Shown here in pieces: positions 16,426-24,693 of a stretch of 64,000 nt of DNA. The DNA comes from Bacteroidales bacterium. GTDB lineage: Bacteria; Bacteroidota; Bacteroidia; Bacteroidales; UBA932. Every line of letters starts with the position of its first letter. Position 1 is the stretch's first letter. The notes below the pieces were generated by a model. That model did no database searches and was not told the DNA's origin. It worked only from the letters and a program-made list of their open reading frames with translations. The DNA lies in contig JALCMW010000001.1 in the NCBI GenBank assembly GCA_022648685.1, positions 62,001 through 126,000 on the forward strand, written 5' to 3'. A program made the translations under genes and the position numbers.

Positions 16426-17656
16426 TCTTTTTCTTATTTGATTTCAAATTGACTTTTTTTATTTCGCAATCGATAATCCCGTCGGAAAACATCAGGGAAA
16501 CCTTGTCGCCAGGATTACATCCCGATGCGGATTTTATCCTCAAGCCGCCGGCATCCAGAGCCAATGCATATCCCCCCGCAAGCAATCTCACGGGATCGGA
16601 GGCTTTTATTCCGGCCTCAAGCAGATCCAGGACGGAAGAAGCTGAATTTATTTTTTCCCTTACGCCATGGGTTATCTTCAATAAGGCTATATTCAGATCG
16701 TTATCTGCAACCTCTAACCTCTTGACCGAAGCCGAAGCTATCCTTGTCCACAAATCAAGAATGGACTGATCTTCGGACATGCATATGTTTATGAACTCGT
16801 CGGCAAGCGCGGTAGGTGTCTTGACATATTCAAATGCAGCCATATCCGCAACATGGAAATCCCGTTCATGTCCAATTGCCGTATAAACCGGCAAACGGCA
16901 ACGAGCAATGGCAGCCGCCATATCATAATCATCATAGCAAGCAAGATCCAGAGGGGAACCACCACCACGCAGAATCAGCAGGGCGTCAAAATCGCAGGAT
17001 GCGTCCTCCGCTTCCTTGATGGCTGAAATTATGGATACGGGAGCCGAGGCTCCCTGCATGACAGCCTTGAACAATCTGGTGTAAAATACGAAGCCGTATT
17101 CGTTTTTGTGCAAATGATCCATGAAGTCCCCATATCCGGCAGCATCCCCTGCAGATACTATTGCAAGCCTTCTCGGCACAGCATAAGGGGCAAGCTTTTT
17201 CTGGAGATCAAGAAGACCTTCCCCAGAAAGCTTTTCAATTGTCCTCCTCCTCTCGAGTTCCTTTTCGCCGATGGTGAACTGAGGATCGATGTCGCTTATT
17301 ATAAGTGACATTCCGTACAATTGGCTGAACGATACCTCAGCAAGGACAAGAACCTGAATCCCGGTTCTGATTCCGGAACCTGTCACCGTATAGAAAAAAG
17401 AAGACAGGGAAGGAAACACGGATCTCCATATTATGGCCCTGGCCTTAGCCACAAGACCTTTTCCTTCGTTTTGCGAAAGTTCCAGGTAACAATGGCCTCC
17501 GCTTATTTTCATCGAACTGATTTCCGCCCTCAACCATACCTTGCCCAAAGCGAGGCTTTCTATGCCGTCTTTAAGCCTGGTAAGAAAAGATGACAAGTCT
17601 TCGTATCGTTTCCCCCGGTCCTCCAATCCTTTATTGCCATATAGTCTTTCTTCCAT
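16412..17656 (-). CDS. xseA: Exodeoxyribonuclease VII large subunit
   Basis: A 414-residue XseA. An N-terminal OB-fold has GHCYLELSQNEGKGLVAKA and is followed by the catalytic domain with RLAIVSAGDAAGYGDFM, LLILRGGGSPLDLACYDD and AIGHERDFHVADMAA. The family average is 400-450 residues. It begins the long minus-strand run through xseB, the glycogen genes and ribF. Its start at 17656 is divergent from engB, 167 bases away; no exact -7 box was found for it in that gap. Confidence 0.95.
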   Translation of the reverse strand: MEERLYGNKGLEDRGKRYEDLSSFLTRLKDGIESLALGKVWLRAEISSMKISGGHCYLELSQNEGKGLVAKARAIIWRSVFPSLSSFFYTVTGSGIRTGIQVLVLAEVSFSQLYGMSLIISDIDPQFTIGEKELERRRTIEKLSGEGLLDLQKKLAPYAVPRRLAIVSAGDAAGYGDFMDHLHKNEYGFVFYTRLFKAVMQGASAPVSIISAIKEAEDASCDFDALLILRGGGSPLDLACYDDYDMAAAIARCRLPVYTAIGHERDFHVADMAAFEYVKTPTALADEFINICMSEDQSILDLWTRIASASVKRLEVADNDLNIALLKITHGVREKINSASSVLDLLEAGIKASDPVRLLAGGYALALDAGGLRIKSASGCNPGDKVSLMFSDGIIDCEIKKVNLKSNKKKNGQE

Positions 17657-17790
17657 ACTTTGTCAATCGGTTTATCCAAAGCAATATTAATAAATTATTG
17701 CCGAATACGCAAGTACAGGCGTGCCTAAAAGACAAAAGCGGATATTGCCTTAATTTTTGAAGGGTATCCGCCTCTCTCACGTTTTTTTAT

Positions 17791-17798
17791 TATCTTTG
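17791..17798 (+). promoter_or_regulatory. Predicted -7 box of engB-prs-der
   Basis: TATCTTTG matches TAnnTTTG exactly and lies 25 bases before the engB ATG. No TTG is found at the expected -33 position. Confidence 0.5.
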
Positions 17799-17823
17799 CG
17801 GACGAAAAAATGATTAGTTGGTT

Positions 17824-18432
17824 ATGAAGATATCCGAAGCAATATTCTCCGGAAGCAGTACGTCTGTTTCAAACAAGCCTAAAAGGAGATTGCCGGAATT
17901 TGCATTCATCGGCAGATCAAACGTAGGCAAGTCTTCGCTTATAAACATGTTGTGCAACAACAGGAAGCTTGCAATGACGTCTTCCACACCTGGCAAGACA
18001 AGACTTGTCAATCATTTTAAAATCAATGACAACTGGTATCTGGTCGACCTTCCGGGATACGGATATGCGAAAATGTCATTCGACGGCAGAAAAAAACTTG
18101 CCTCGATCATCAAGGATTACCTGAGCAATTCCGAAGAGCTGGTTTTGTTGTTCGTTCTTGTGGATTCCAGACATGATCTGGGCACTCTGGATCTGGATTT
18201 CATCAATGAACTTGGGGAAAATAAAATTCCTTTCGCAATCATATTCACGAAAGGCGACAAACTTGGAAGCGAAGTGCTGAAAGCGCAAATAGAAAGAAAC
18301 AAGGAAATTCTTTCACGGACATGGGACGTCCTGCCGGAGATATTTACAAGTTCTTCCACAACAAGAACCGGAAAGGAGGAAATTCTGGATTATATAGATA
18401 AAATAATTTCATCATTGAATCATACCGATTAA
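17824..18432 (+). CDS. engB: Ribosome-biogenesis GTPase EngB/YsxC (YihA)
   Basis: A 202-residue single-domain GTPase. G1 is GRSNVGKSSLINML, G2 the T in TSSTPGKTRLVNHF, G3 DLPGYGYA, G4 TKGD, and the C-terminal STTRTGKEEILDYI closes the fold. It is required for late 50S subunit assembly. The ATG at 17824 (MKISEAIFSG) is preferred to an in-frame TTG six bases upstream. It starts a plus-strand operon with prs, a small membrane protein and der; prs follows after 14 bases. Confidence 0.96.
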   Translation: MKISEAIFSGSSTSVSNKPKRRLPEFAFIGRSNVGKSSLINMLCNNRKLAMTSSTPGKTRLVNHFKINDNWYLVDLPGYGYAKMSFDGRKKLASIIKDYLSNSEELVLLFVLVDSRHDLGTLDLDFINELGENKIPFAIIFTKGDKLGSEVLKAQIERNKEILSRTWDVLPEIFTSSSTTRTGKEEILDYIDKIISSLNHTD

Positions 18433-18446
18433 TTAACTATAAATTT

Positions 18447-19424
18447 ATGAACAGCGAGCATAAAATGGAAATTTTTGCGTGCAGGGCTTCAAAAGACTTC
18501 GCACTCAAAGTCGTCGATGAAATGAACAAAATGAGAAAACCCGACGAACCCGAGGTGTTTCTCGGAGCATCAGAAGTAACCGCATTCAGCGACGGCGAAT
18601 TCCAACCTTCTTTCAATGACAGCGTAAGAGGCGCTACGGTTTTTATCGTCCAGTCTACATTCCCTCCTACAGACAACCTTTTCGAATTGCTTTTGACGAT
18701 AGATGCCGCCAAAAGAGCATCTGCAGACAGTGTTATCGCCGTAATCCCGTATTTCGGATGGGCACGCCAGGACAGGAAAGACAAACCGAGAGTTTCAATC
18801 GGAGCCAAAATGGTAGCGAACATGCTTAAAGCCGCAGGGGCCGACAGAGTCATGACTTGCGATCTCCACGCCGATCAGATACAGGGCTTTTTCGATTTTC
18901 CTGTCGATCATATATATGCAAGCAAAGTTTTCATTCCTTATCTCAAATCTCTTAATCTGGATAATCTGGCTATCGCGGCTCCCGATATGGGAGGAGCCAA
19001 AAGGGCGAACGCTTATGCCAAGGATCTCGCCTGTCCTGTGATAATCTGCCACAAATCCAGGGAAAGGGCTAACGTAGTCGCATCAATAACGGCCATAGGG
19101 GAGGTGGAAGGCAAGAATGTAGTTATCGTGGACGATATGATAGATACGGCCGGAACTCTTACGAAAGCTGCGGAGGTACTTATGGAAAAAGGAGCAAAAA
19201 GCGTAAGGGCGTGTGCGACACATGCCGTTTTCTCCGGTCCGGCCTACGACAGGATTGCGAATTCAAAACTCACGGAAGTGATTGTTTCGGACACGATTCC
19301 CCTTACAAGTGACCCGAACAAGGACAGAAGCAAAATACGTGTGGCATCACTTGCCGGCACTTTTGGAAAAATAATAAAAAAAGTATATAATTACGAACCC
19401 ATAAGTACCGAATTCATATTTTAA
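18447..19424 (+). CDS. prs: Ribose-phosphate pyrophosphokinase
   Basis: A 325-residue PRPP synthase, converting ribose 5-phosphate and ATP to PRPP for nucleotide, histidine, tryptophan and NAD synthesis. It shows FSDGEFQP, PYFGWARQDRKDKPR (ATP flexible-loop region), DLHADQIQGFFD, and the PRPP loop VVIVDDMIDTAGT. Length and the paired phosphoribosyltransferase-like domains are normal. It lies between engB and a small membrane-protein gene that begins 3 bases after its stop. Confidence 0.96.
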   Translation: MNSEHKMEIFACRASKDFALKVVDEMNKMRKPDEPEVFLGASEVTAFSDGEFQPSFNDSVRGATVFIVQSTFPPTDNLFELLLTIDAAKRASADSVIAVIPYFGWARQDRKDKPRVSIGAKMVANMLKAAGADRVMTCDLHADQIQGFFDFPVDHIYASKVFIPYLKSLNLDNLAIAAPDMGGAKRANAYAKDLACPVIICHKSRERANVVASITAIGEVEGKNVVIVDDMIDTAGTLTKAAEVLMEKGAKSVRACATHAVFSGPAYDRIANSKLTEVIVSDTIPLTSDPNKDRSKIRVASLAGTFGKIIKKVYNYEPISTEFIF

Positions 19425-19427
19425 TAG

Positions 19428-19706
19428 ATGAAAATTTTTATTGCGGCCATAATCCTTCTCGGAATCGGTGTTTTCGGAATGTGTTTCAATATCATATTCC
19501 GGAAACACGGCCGGTTTCCGCAGACCGAGGTAAGTAAAAATGACGATATGCGAAAACTCGGTATAAAATGCATGAACGAACAAGAAAAAGAACGGCTCGC
19601 AAAGGAAAGGAAAAAGAAGAAGACGGACATATCTTCAATCTGCAGCGGTGAATACAGCGATGCATGCATCGGATGCAGTTTATTTAACTCGGCCAAAAAG
19701 AAATAA
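19428..19706 (+). CDS. Small membrane-anchored protein with cysteine-rich tail
   Basis: A 92-residue protein. Residues 2-23 form a membrane helix ([18 protein letters not shown]), followed by [20 protein letters not shown]. That segment resembles a widespread Bacteroidota small membrane family whose members contain a GRFPNTHV-type motif. After a lysine-rich stretch (ERKKKKTD) the tail carries three cysteines in [15 protein letters not shown], an arrangement that could bind metal or form disulphides. It is wedged between prs and der with gaps of 3 and 2 bases, so it is translated as part of that operon. Function unknown. Confidence 0.75.
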   Translation: MKIFIAAIILLGIGVFGMCFNIIFRKHGRFPQTEVSKNDDMRKLGIKCMNEQEKERLAKERKKKKTDISSICSGEYSDACIGCSLFNSAKKK

Positions 19707-19708
19707 TC

Positions 19709-21019
19709 ATGAGTTTGGTAGCTATTGTAGGAAGACCTAATGTGGGCAAATCCACACTTTTCAACAGACTTGTAGGCATCAGGAAAGCGATTGTCGACGA
19801 GACTGCAGGAGTAACGAGAGACAGGCATTACGGCAAATGTGACTGGTGCGGTGCGGAATTTTCAGTCGTCGATACCGGCGGCTATACATACAATTCCGAT
19901 GACGTGTTCGAAGATGCAATCAGGAAACAGGTCACCATAGCAATAGAAGAAGCAGATCTTGTCCTCTTCATGGTGGAAGCAGCCACCGGAATAACGGATT
20001 ATGATTCCGAGATAGCGGATATACTGAGAAGGAGCAAAAAGCCTGTGGTCCTTACGGTCAACAAAGTCGATTCGGGAGAAAAGATGTACGATGCCTTCCA
20101 GTTTTACTCCATGGGACTCGGAGAAGTGTTCAGCATATCCGCCGCAAACGGAAGCGGAACCGGTGATCTGCTTGACGAAGTAGTGAAAAAACTGCCTAAA
20201 GATGAAGGCATTGATAAAAATGACCGTCCGGACCTGCCCCATATAACCATCGTCGGAAAACCTAATGTAGGAAAATCATCCCTTACGAATGCTCTTCTGG
20301 GAGAAGAAAGGAATATTGTTACTCCCGTTGCCGGAACCACAAGGGATTCCATATCCACATATTACAACAAATTCGGCCATGAATTCATGTTGGTTGACAC
20401 GGCGGGAATCCGCAGGAAAACCAAAGTACATGAAGATCTGGAATTTTATTCCGTAATGAGGTCGATACGCGCAATCGAGCACGCTGACGTCTGTGTCCTC
20501 ATGATAGACGCCGAAAGCGGTATGGAATCGCAGGATATGAATATATTCAACCTCATCCAGCGCAACAGGAAAGGCTGCGTGATAGCTGTGAACAAATGGG
20601 ATCTTTTCGAAAAGGAAAGCAATACCATGAACGAATACAAACGTTCGCTCAGAAGCAGGCTCGCTCCATTCGACGATGTCCCTATAATCTTCACTTCGGT
20701 AACGAAAAAACAGAGGATCATGGATGTGATGAACGCTGTAGCCGAAGTTTCGGAAAATTTTTCCAGGAAAATCCCTACTTCCAAACTTAACGACGCAATG
20801 CTGCCTGAAATCGAGAATTATCCGCCTCCTTCATGGAAAGGGAAATATGTAAAGATAAAATACATAACCCAGCTTCCCACAAGATTTCCTTCTTTCGCAT
20901 TTTTCTGCAATCTTCCGCAATATGTAAAAGATGCGTACAAGAGATTCCTTGAAAACAAACTCCGCGAGAAGTTCCCGTTTACAGGATGCCCTGTGCAGAT
21001 ATTCCTAAGGAAGAAATAA
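19709..21019 (+). CDS. der: Double-GTPase ribosome assembly factor Der (EngA)
   Basis: A 436-residue protein with two tandem GTPase domains and a C-terminal KH-like domain. The first P loop is [12 protein letters not shown] with switch VDTGGYTYN and NKVD; the second is [12 protein letters not shown] with DTAGIRRK and NKWD. The C-terminus [15 protein letters not shown] is the KH-domain signature. Der acts in 50S subunit maturation, the same pathway as EngB at the head of this operon. It ends 5 bases from the convergent DUF5686 gene; no space remains for a separate terminator. Confidence 0.97.
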   Translation: MSLVAIVGRPNVGKSTLFNRLVGIRKAIVDETAGVTRDRHYGKCDWCGAEFSVVDTGGYTYNSDDVFEDAIRKQVTIAIEEADLVLFMVEAATGITDYDSEIADILRRSKKPVVLTVNKVDSGEKMYDAFQFYSMGLGEVFSISAANGSGTGDLLDEVVKKLPKDEGIDKNDRPDLPHITIVGKPNVGKSSLTNALLGEERNIVTPVAGTTRDSISTYYNKFGHEFMLVDTAGIRRKTKVHEDLEFYSVMRSIRAIEHADVCVLMIDAESGMESQDMNIFNLIQRNRKGCVIAVNKWDLFEKESNTMNEYKRSLRSRLAPFDDVPIIFTSVTKKQRIMDVMNAVAEVSENFSRKIPTSKLNDAMLPEIENYPPPSWKGKYVKIKYITQLPTRFPSFAFFCNLPQYVKDAYKRFLENKLREKFPFTGCPVQIFLRKK

Positions 21020-21024
21020 CGGTT

Positions 21025-23580
21025 TCAGAAATTCAGCTCAAGGCCGAAGTTCAATGCGAAATCATGATCAGCTTTCTCACGGATGCCGCCGACGGTATGA
21101 TACCTGTGCGTCATCCTCCAGAATGCGTCTATCCTGATTATCCTGAATATATTGGACACGCCGACCCCCATTTCCACATAAGGTTTGTTCAGGGAAGACA
21201 TCCCTGAAGGGAACAGCAGGGGCGCATCCGCCGAAGAAACAGAACCGGGGATTCCGTTATTCCTGTCAGACAATGTTCCGTAAGCCGCGCGGATTTCGAA
21301 TATCTCACGCCATTGGAGTTTTTTCATAAAAGGGATTTTCCCGAGGAAAAAGCCTCTGAAATTATGTTCCCAGAAGAAAGTGGACCATGTATCGGCCGCA
21401 AATTCGTAAAAATCCATACAGGCGAATGCCGTATCGTCAAAATAGTATGTGCCGTTCCCTTCGAACAAATAAAGGAAAGGATAAGGTACCGTGCCTATTA
21501 TCTTTCCGGCGGTCAAACGGAAATCCGAAACGCCTGCAGGTGGGATCTGCAGATGATAAAGTACGGATGCCGACATTCTCAGGTAGTCATAATCATTATG
21601 CGAAATCCCTTTCAATGCTCCGGACAAATCTACCGTAACTATGGGATAATCGGTATTAAGATATACCTTGTCGAACGTCCCCCTTGTGACCGTCTCATCC
21701 CAGGAGAAACGCATCACATATCGCAATTGGTTATACGCTAATGAACTGACTGATGTTGAATCCGGTTTCAGCATCGGTACATATTCATTCGAGAATATCC
21801 TGCGGCTTTCAAGGGAAATATTATCTTCGAATCCCTGATACCATTCATGCTGATATGACATCGAATATTCGTTGGCCGGGCTCAGTTTATGTCCGCTGTT
21901 CTTGGAAAGCAGGGAAGAAAGGATATTGCTTTCCGCAAACGCCCCGTTTCCTTTTCCCAATTGTATCACATCCCTCTTGGCGGAAACGGTGATTTTCTTT
22001 GTCCTGACATTATCGAACATATATTCTATCTTGCCGCCGCCTTTCAAAGCCTTGTCCCCGAGTCCGTAGGCTCCGTATGCGGTGAACCGCCATTTATCAG
22101 AAAAATCCGAGGTCGTCCTGAAACCGGCCTGGAAACGGGCACCTTCCAGATTATTGAAACTGAACACCTTGAAATAAGGACCGAACCCGATATATTTGGT
22201 ATTGTAATAGCCGTTTACCACAGTATTTACCAACGTATATATATTATTGTACAACGGGACATTCTTAATGGAATCCACCATTGAATATATGTTCTGCTCT
22301 TTTTCGGTAAGAGGATCCGGACGCACGGTCTGCCAGAAATCTTCCTTTTTGTCATAGGCAGAATCGCATACGGAAACGTCCGTATCCGATTTAATGATCT
22401 TTTCAGGAAATGCTTTGTCGAAAACCGGATTTGAATAATCTATCTCCCTGTTGCCGAGAAATGACATCATCTTTGAAGAATCGCGCAAGGCCAGGGAGAA
22501 ATCGACATAAAGTTTGTCCTGCTTGTAAAACCATGTGGAATCAGGAAGAGGCTGATGCGTTATGTCCAAGACGAAATCCCTGACCCAATTGACGTTGGAG
22601 CCCTTTTTGAGACGGGCGTGCATCTCCCTCAGGGCGAAATCGCGCGCATCGATGGACATTTCTCCGTCGAAGACAGGAGACGAAACAAGCTTATCCGGAT
22701 GGAAACGTATCTGATAAGTCTTGCGCCCGTCTATGTACAAGCTGTCAACCAGATAATAATTATAATAGACTGTCCCGTTTTCCGACAGCGGGGAAGGAAT
22801 ATGGACATCGAATATACTTATGAAATTGTCATAGAAATTAGTTTTCACATGCATGTTACCGGTAAACTGGGCAACGGTGGATTCATCGTCAATACCTGAA
22901 ATCCTGGAAGCATTTATCACTTCTTTCTTTAAAGAAGGATCCGATTGATGGTAATAATGGGAAAAGGTTTCGGAAATCATGACGGGAAGATACGGCTGTC
23001 CTGAAACCACCGAAGTATCCATATATTGGAATACAAAGCCGAAATTCTTGCGGATAAGGCGATTGCGTATCTGGGCGTCGGCATTGGTAAGGTCAAGTTC
23101 CATCTTGTCATATGTATCGCATTCATATTTACGCCTTTTCTCCGGATTGTTTTTGTATTCGTTCCTGTGCACCTGGCGGAGAATCCAACGGACATAATGA
23201 TCGTCCGGTTTGATAACAACCGCATTCAGGGACTGCGCCACGGGTTTCAACATGAAATTGATCTGATTGAATCCGCCGTTGGCTATGGCCGTTTCCCTGG
23301 CTTCGTATCCCAATATCATGGCGCACAATATATTTACGGAATGATCCCTTGTCTCCATAGTATAATATCCGTCCATATCGGTAGTCACGCCTATTGTCGT
23401 GTTCTTGAAATATACGTTTGCAAACGGTATCCCTTCGCCCGTCGAGGCATCGGTGACCCGGCCTTTCACTTTTGTGGTCTGTGCTTCGGAACGCGGAGAA
23501 AAAGCGAACAGGAAAAATGCTACCGCCGAAAAAAAAAGAAAATAAACCGGAACGTATTTTCTTGGAAGACTGTAATGCAT
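21025..23580 (-). CDS. DUF5686 outer-membrane protein with carboxypeptidase-regulatory-like domain
   Basis: About 851 residues. A signal peptide (KYVPVYFLFFSAVAFFLFAF) is followed by a CarboxypepD_reg-like beta domain at about residues 36-120 (GRVTDASTGEGIPFANVYFK) and then a long DUF5686 region rich in aromatic, alternating beta strands, ending in ALNFGLELNF with a C-terminal phenylalanine, as in outer-membrane barrels. Such proteins look like TonB-dependent receptors without plug and TonB box; their cargo is unknown. The start at 23580 (MHYSLPRK) is chosen, but 23589 (MGSM) is in frame. A predicted promoter lies at 23613-23645, in the tail of the preceding terminator. Confidence 0.87.
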   Translation of the reverse strand: MHYSLPRKYVPVYFLFFSAVAFFLFAFSPRSEAQTTKVKGRVTDASTGEGIPFANVYFKNTTIGVTTDMDGYYTMETRDHSVNILCAMILGYEARETAIANGGFNQINFMLKPVAQSLNAVVIKPDDHYVRWILRQVHRNEYKNNPEKRRKYECDTYDKMELDLTNADAQIRNRLIRKNFGFVFQYMDTSVVSGQPYLPVMISETFSHYYHQSDPSLKKEVINASRISGIDDESTVAQFTGNMHVKTNFYDNFISIFDVHIPSPLSENGTVYYNYYLVDSLYIDGRKTYQIRFHPDKLVSSPVFDGEMSIDARDFALREMHARLKKGSNVNWVRDFVLDITHQPLPDSTWFYKQDKLYVDFSLALRDSSKMMSFLGNREIDYSNPVFDKAFPEKIIKSDTDVSVCDSAYDKKEDFWQTVRPDPLTEKEQNIYSMVDSIKNVPLYNNIYTLVNTVVNGYYNTKYIGFGPYFKVFSFNNLEGARFQAGFRTTSDFSDKWRFTAYGAYGLGDKALKGGGKIEYMFDNVRTKKITVSAKRDVIQLGKGNGAFAESNILSSLLSKNSGHKLSPANEYSMSYQHEWYQGFEDNISLESRRIFSNEYVPMLKPDSTSVSSLAYNQLRYVMRFSWDETVTRGTFDKVYLNTDYPIVTVDLSGALKGISHNDYDYLRMSASVLYHLQIPPAGVSDFRLTAGKIIGTVPYPFLYLFEGNGTYYFDDTAFACMDFYEFAADTWSTFFWEHNFRGFFLGKIPFMKKLQWREIFEIRAAYGTLSDRNNGIPGSVSSADAPLLFPSGMSSLNKPYVEMGVGVSNIFRIIRIDAFWRMTHRYHTVGGIREKADHDFALNFGLELNF

Positions 23581-23612
23581 TGAACCCATTTATCTGTATA
23601 AATGACAGGATA

Positions 23613-23645
23613 CAAATATAATCAAAAAAACGCGATTGGAAACAA
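23613..23645 (-). promoter_or_regulatory. Predicted promoter of the DUF5686 gene
   Basis: Minus strand: TTG at 23645-23643, a 22-base spacer, TATATTTG at 23620-23613. The -7 is exact and the spacer slightly long. The -33 element falls in the loop of the terminator stem. Confidence 0.55.
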
Positions 23646-23659
23646 ATGGGACCAATCGC
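23622..23659 (-). terminator. Rho-independent terminator after the DUF4783 gene
   Basis: Perfect 8-bp arms GCGATTGG (23632-23639) and CCAATCGC (23652-23659) around a 12-base loop, followed on the minus strand by GTTTTTTTGAT. It lies 65 bases beyond the DUF4783 stop codon. Confidence 0.75.
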
Positions 23660-23724
23660 ATTATCAAACCTTAATATTAACTAAACTAACCAGTTCTTTA
23701 ATTATGCAATAGACATGCCAAATA

Positions 23725-24126
23725 CTATTGTCTGTCTATCTCAAGCTGTTGTATCCGGAAGCTGTCGCCTTTGCAAGTGACAAATATGGTTACTATGAAC
23801 ACCTCACCGCCGGCTGTCAATGAACCCAAAGCGTATTTCATGTTTGATCGTCCCGCAGTATGGGTTATATCGAAAGATCTCGGAGTATACGAATTGAAAA
23901 AAGATTTCAGAATCTGCTTCGCCTGATTTTTGCTGGAATCATTCGATGTGGAAATTATGGAGATTTCCAGATTATCGGAAAACCATGCGGCCAGTTTGTC
24001 GACGTCTCCTTTGCCCATATATTTGGCTATCGGAACGAAAACATCATAACTCCCATCTTGTGCCGAAAGACGGAAACAAGAAAGGAAAAGAAAAAATATA
24101 ATTAATATTTTAGCTGACCTGCACAT
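23725..24126 (-). CDS. Secreted DUF4783 protein
   Basis: A 133-residue exported protein. The signal peptide (ILIIFFLFLSCFRLSAQ) ends at SAQ-DG. The mature part has VFVPIAKYMGKGDVDKLAAW, ISTSNDSSKNQAKQILKSFF and a C-terminal beta sheet (FIVTIFVTCKGDSFRIQQL), an NTF2-like fold as in the DUF4783 family of Bacteroidota. The role is unknown; the fold suggests ligand or lipid binding in the periplasm. It is divergent from rlmH and is closed by a clear terminator. Confidence 0.85.
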   Translation of the reverse strand: MCRSAKILIIFFLFLSCFRLSAQDGSYDVFVPIAKYMGKGDVDKLAAWFSDNLEISIISTSNDSSKNQAKQILKSFFNSYTPRSFDITHTAGRSNMKYALGSLTAGGEVFIVTIFVTCKGDSFRIQQLEIDRQ

Positions 24127-24145
24127 GTTTACGAGTGAAATTTTG

Positions 24146-24176
24146 TTGCAAATACCGAGCCACGTTAGTATATTTG
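24146..24176 (+). promoter_or_regulatory. Predicted promoter of rlmH and the NtrY-like kinase
   Basis: TTG at 24146-24148, a 20-base spacer, TATATTTG at 24169-24176: an exact match to the phylum consensus. The rlmH ATG follows 27 bases later. Confidence 0.7.
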
Positions 24177-24203
24177 CGATGATTCGAAAAACCCTGTCTG
24201 AAT

Positions 24204-24677
24204 ATGAAAATCACTCTTCTTGCTGTCGGAAAGACGGATGTCAAATGGGTAAAAGAAGGCCTTGACATATATACATCCAGACTCGGACATTATGCTAAAT
24301 TCTCAGTTGAAGAAATATCCGGGATTAAAAAGACGTCGGCCCTTAGCCATGAACAGATAAAGGAAAAAGAAGGGGCTTTGATTCTCAAGAGCCTTAAACC
24401 AGATGATTATGCGGTATTGCTTGACGAGCATGGAAGCGAGATGAGATCCGTGGAATTCGCGAAAGCCTTGGAAGAAAGTATGGCCAGGACGGGCAAGGAT
24501 ATTGTTTTCATAATAGGGGGAGCTTTCGGTTTCCACGAATCGGTTTACAATAGATGCGATGGCAAGATTTCACTTTCAAAAATGACATTCCCCCATCAGA
24601 TGGTAAGGGTGATTTTCGCCGAACAACTTTACCGGTCCTTCACAATATTGAAAGGAGAACCGTACCATCACGAATAA
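24204..24677 (+). CDS. rlmH: 23S rRNA (pseudouridine1915-N3)-methyltransferase RlmH
   Basis: A 157-residue SPOUT-class methyltransferase. It shows the N-terminal KITLLAVGKTD, LLDEHGSEMRSVEFA, the knot motif VFIIGGAFGFHESVY (SAM binding) and the C-terminal LYRSFTILKGEPYHH. It methylates m3-pseudouridine 1915 in helix 69 of 23S rRNA on assembled ribosomes. Length is exactly typical. The kinase gene follows after 16 bases, so the two are probably one transcript. Confidence 0.97.
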   Translation: MKITLLAVGKTDVKWVKEGLDIYTSRLGHYAKFSVEEISGIKKTSALSHEQIKEKEGALILKSLKPDDYAVLLDEHGSEMRSVEFAKALEESMARTGKDIVFIIGGAFGFHESVYNRCDGKISLSKMTFPHQMVRVIFAEQLYRSFTILKGEPYHHE

Positions 24678-24693
24678 AATATGACAATTTCGA

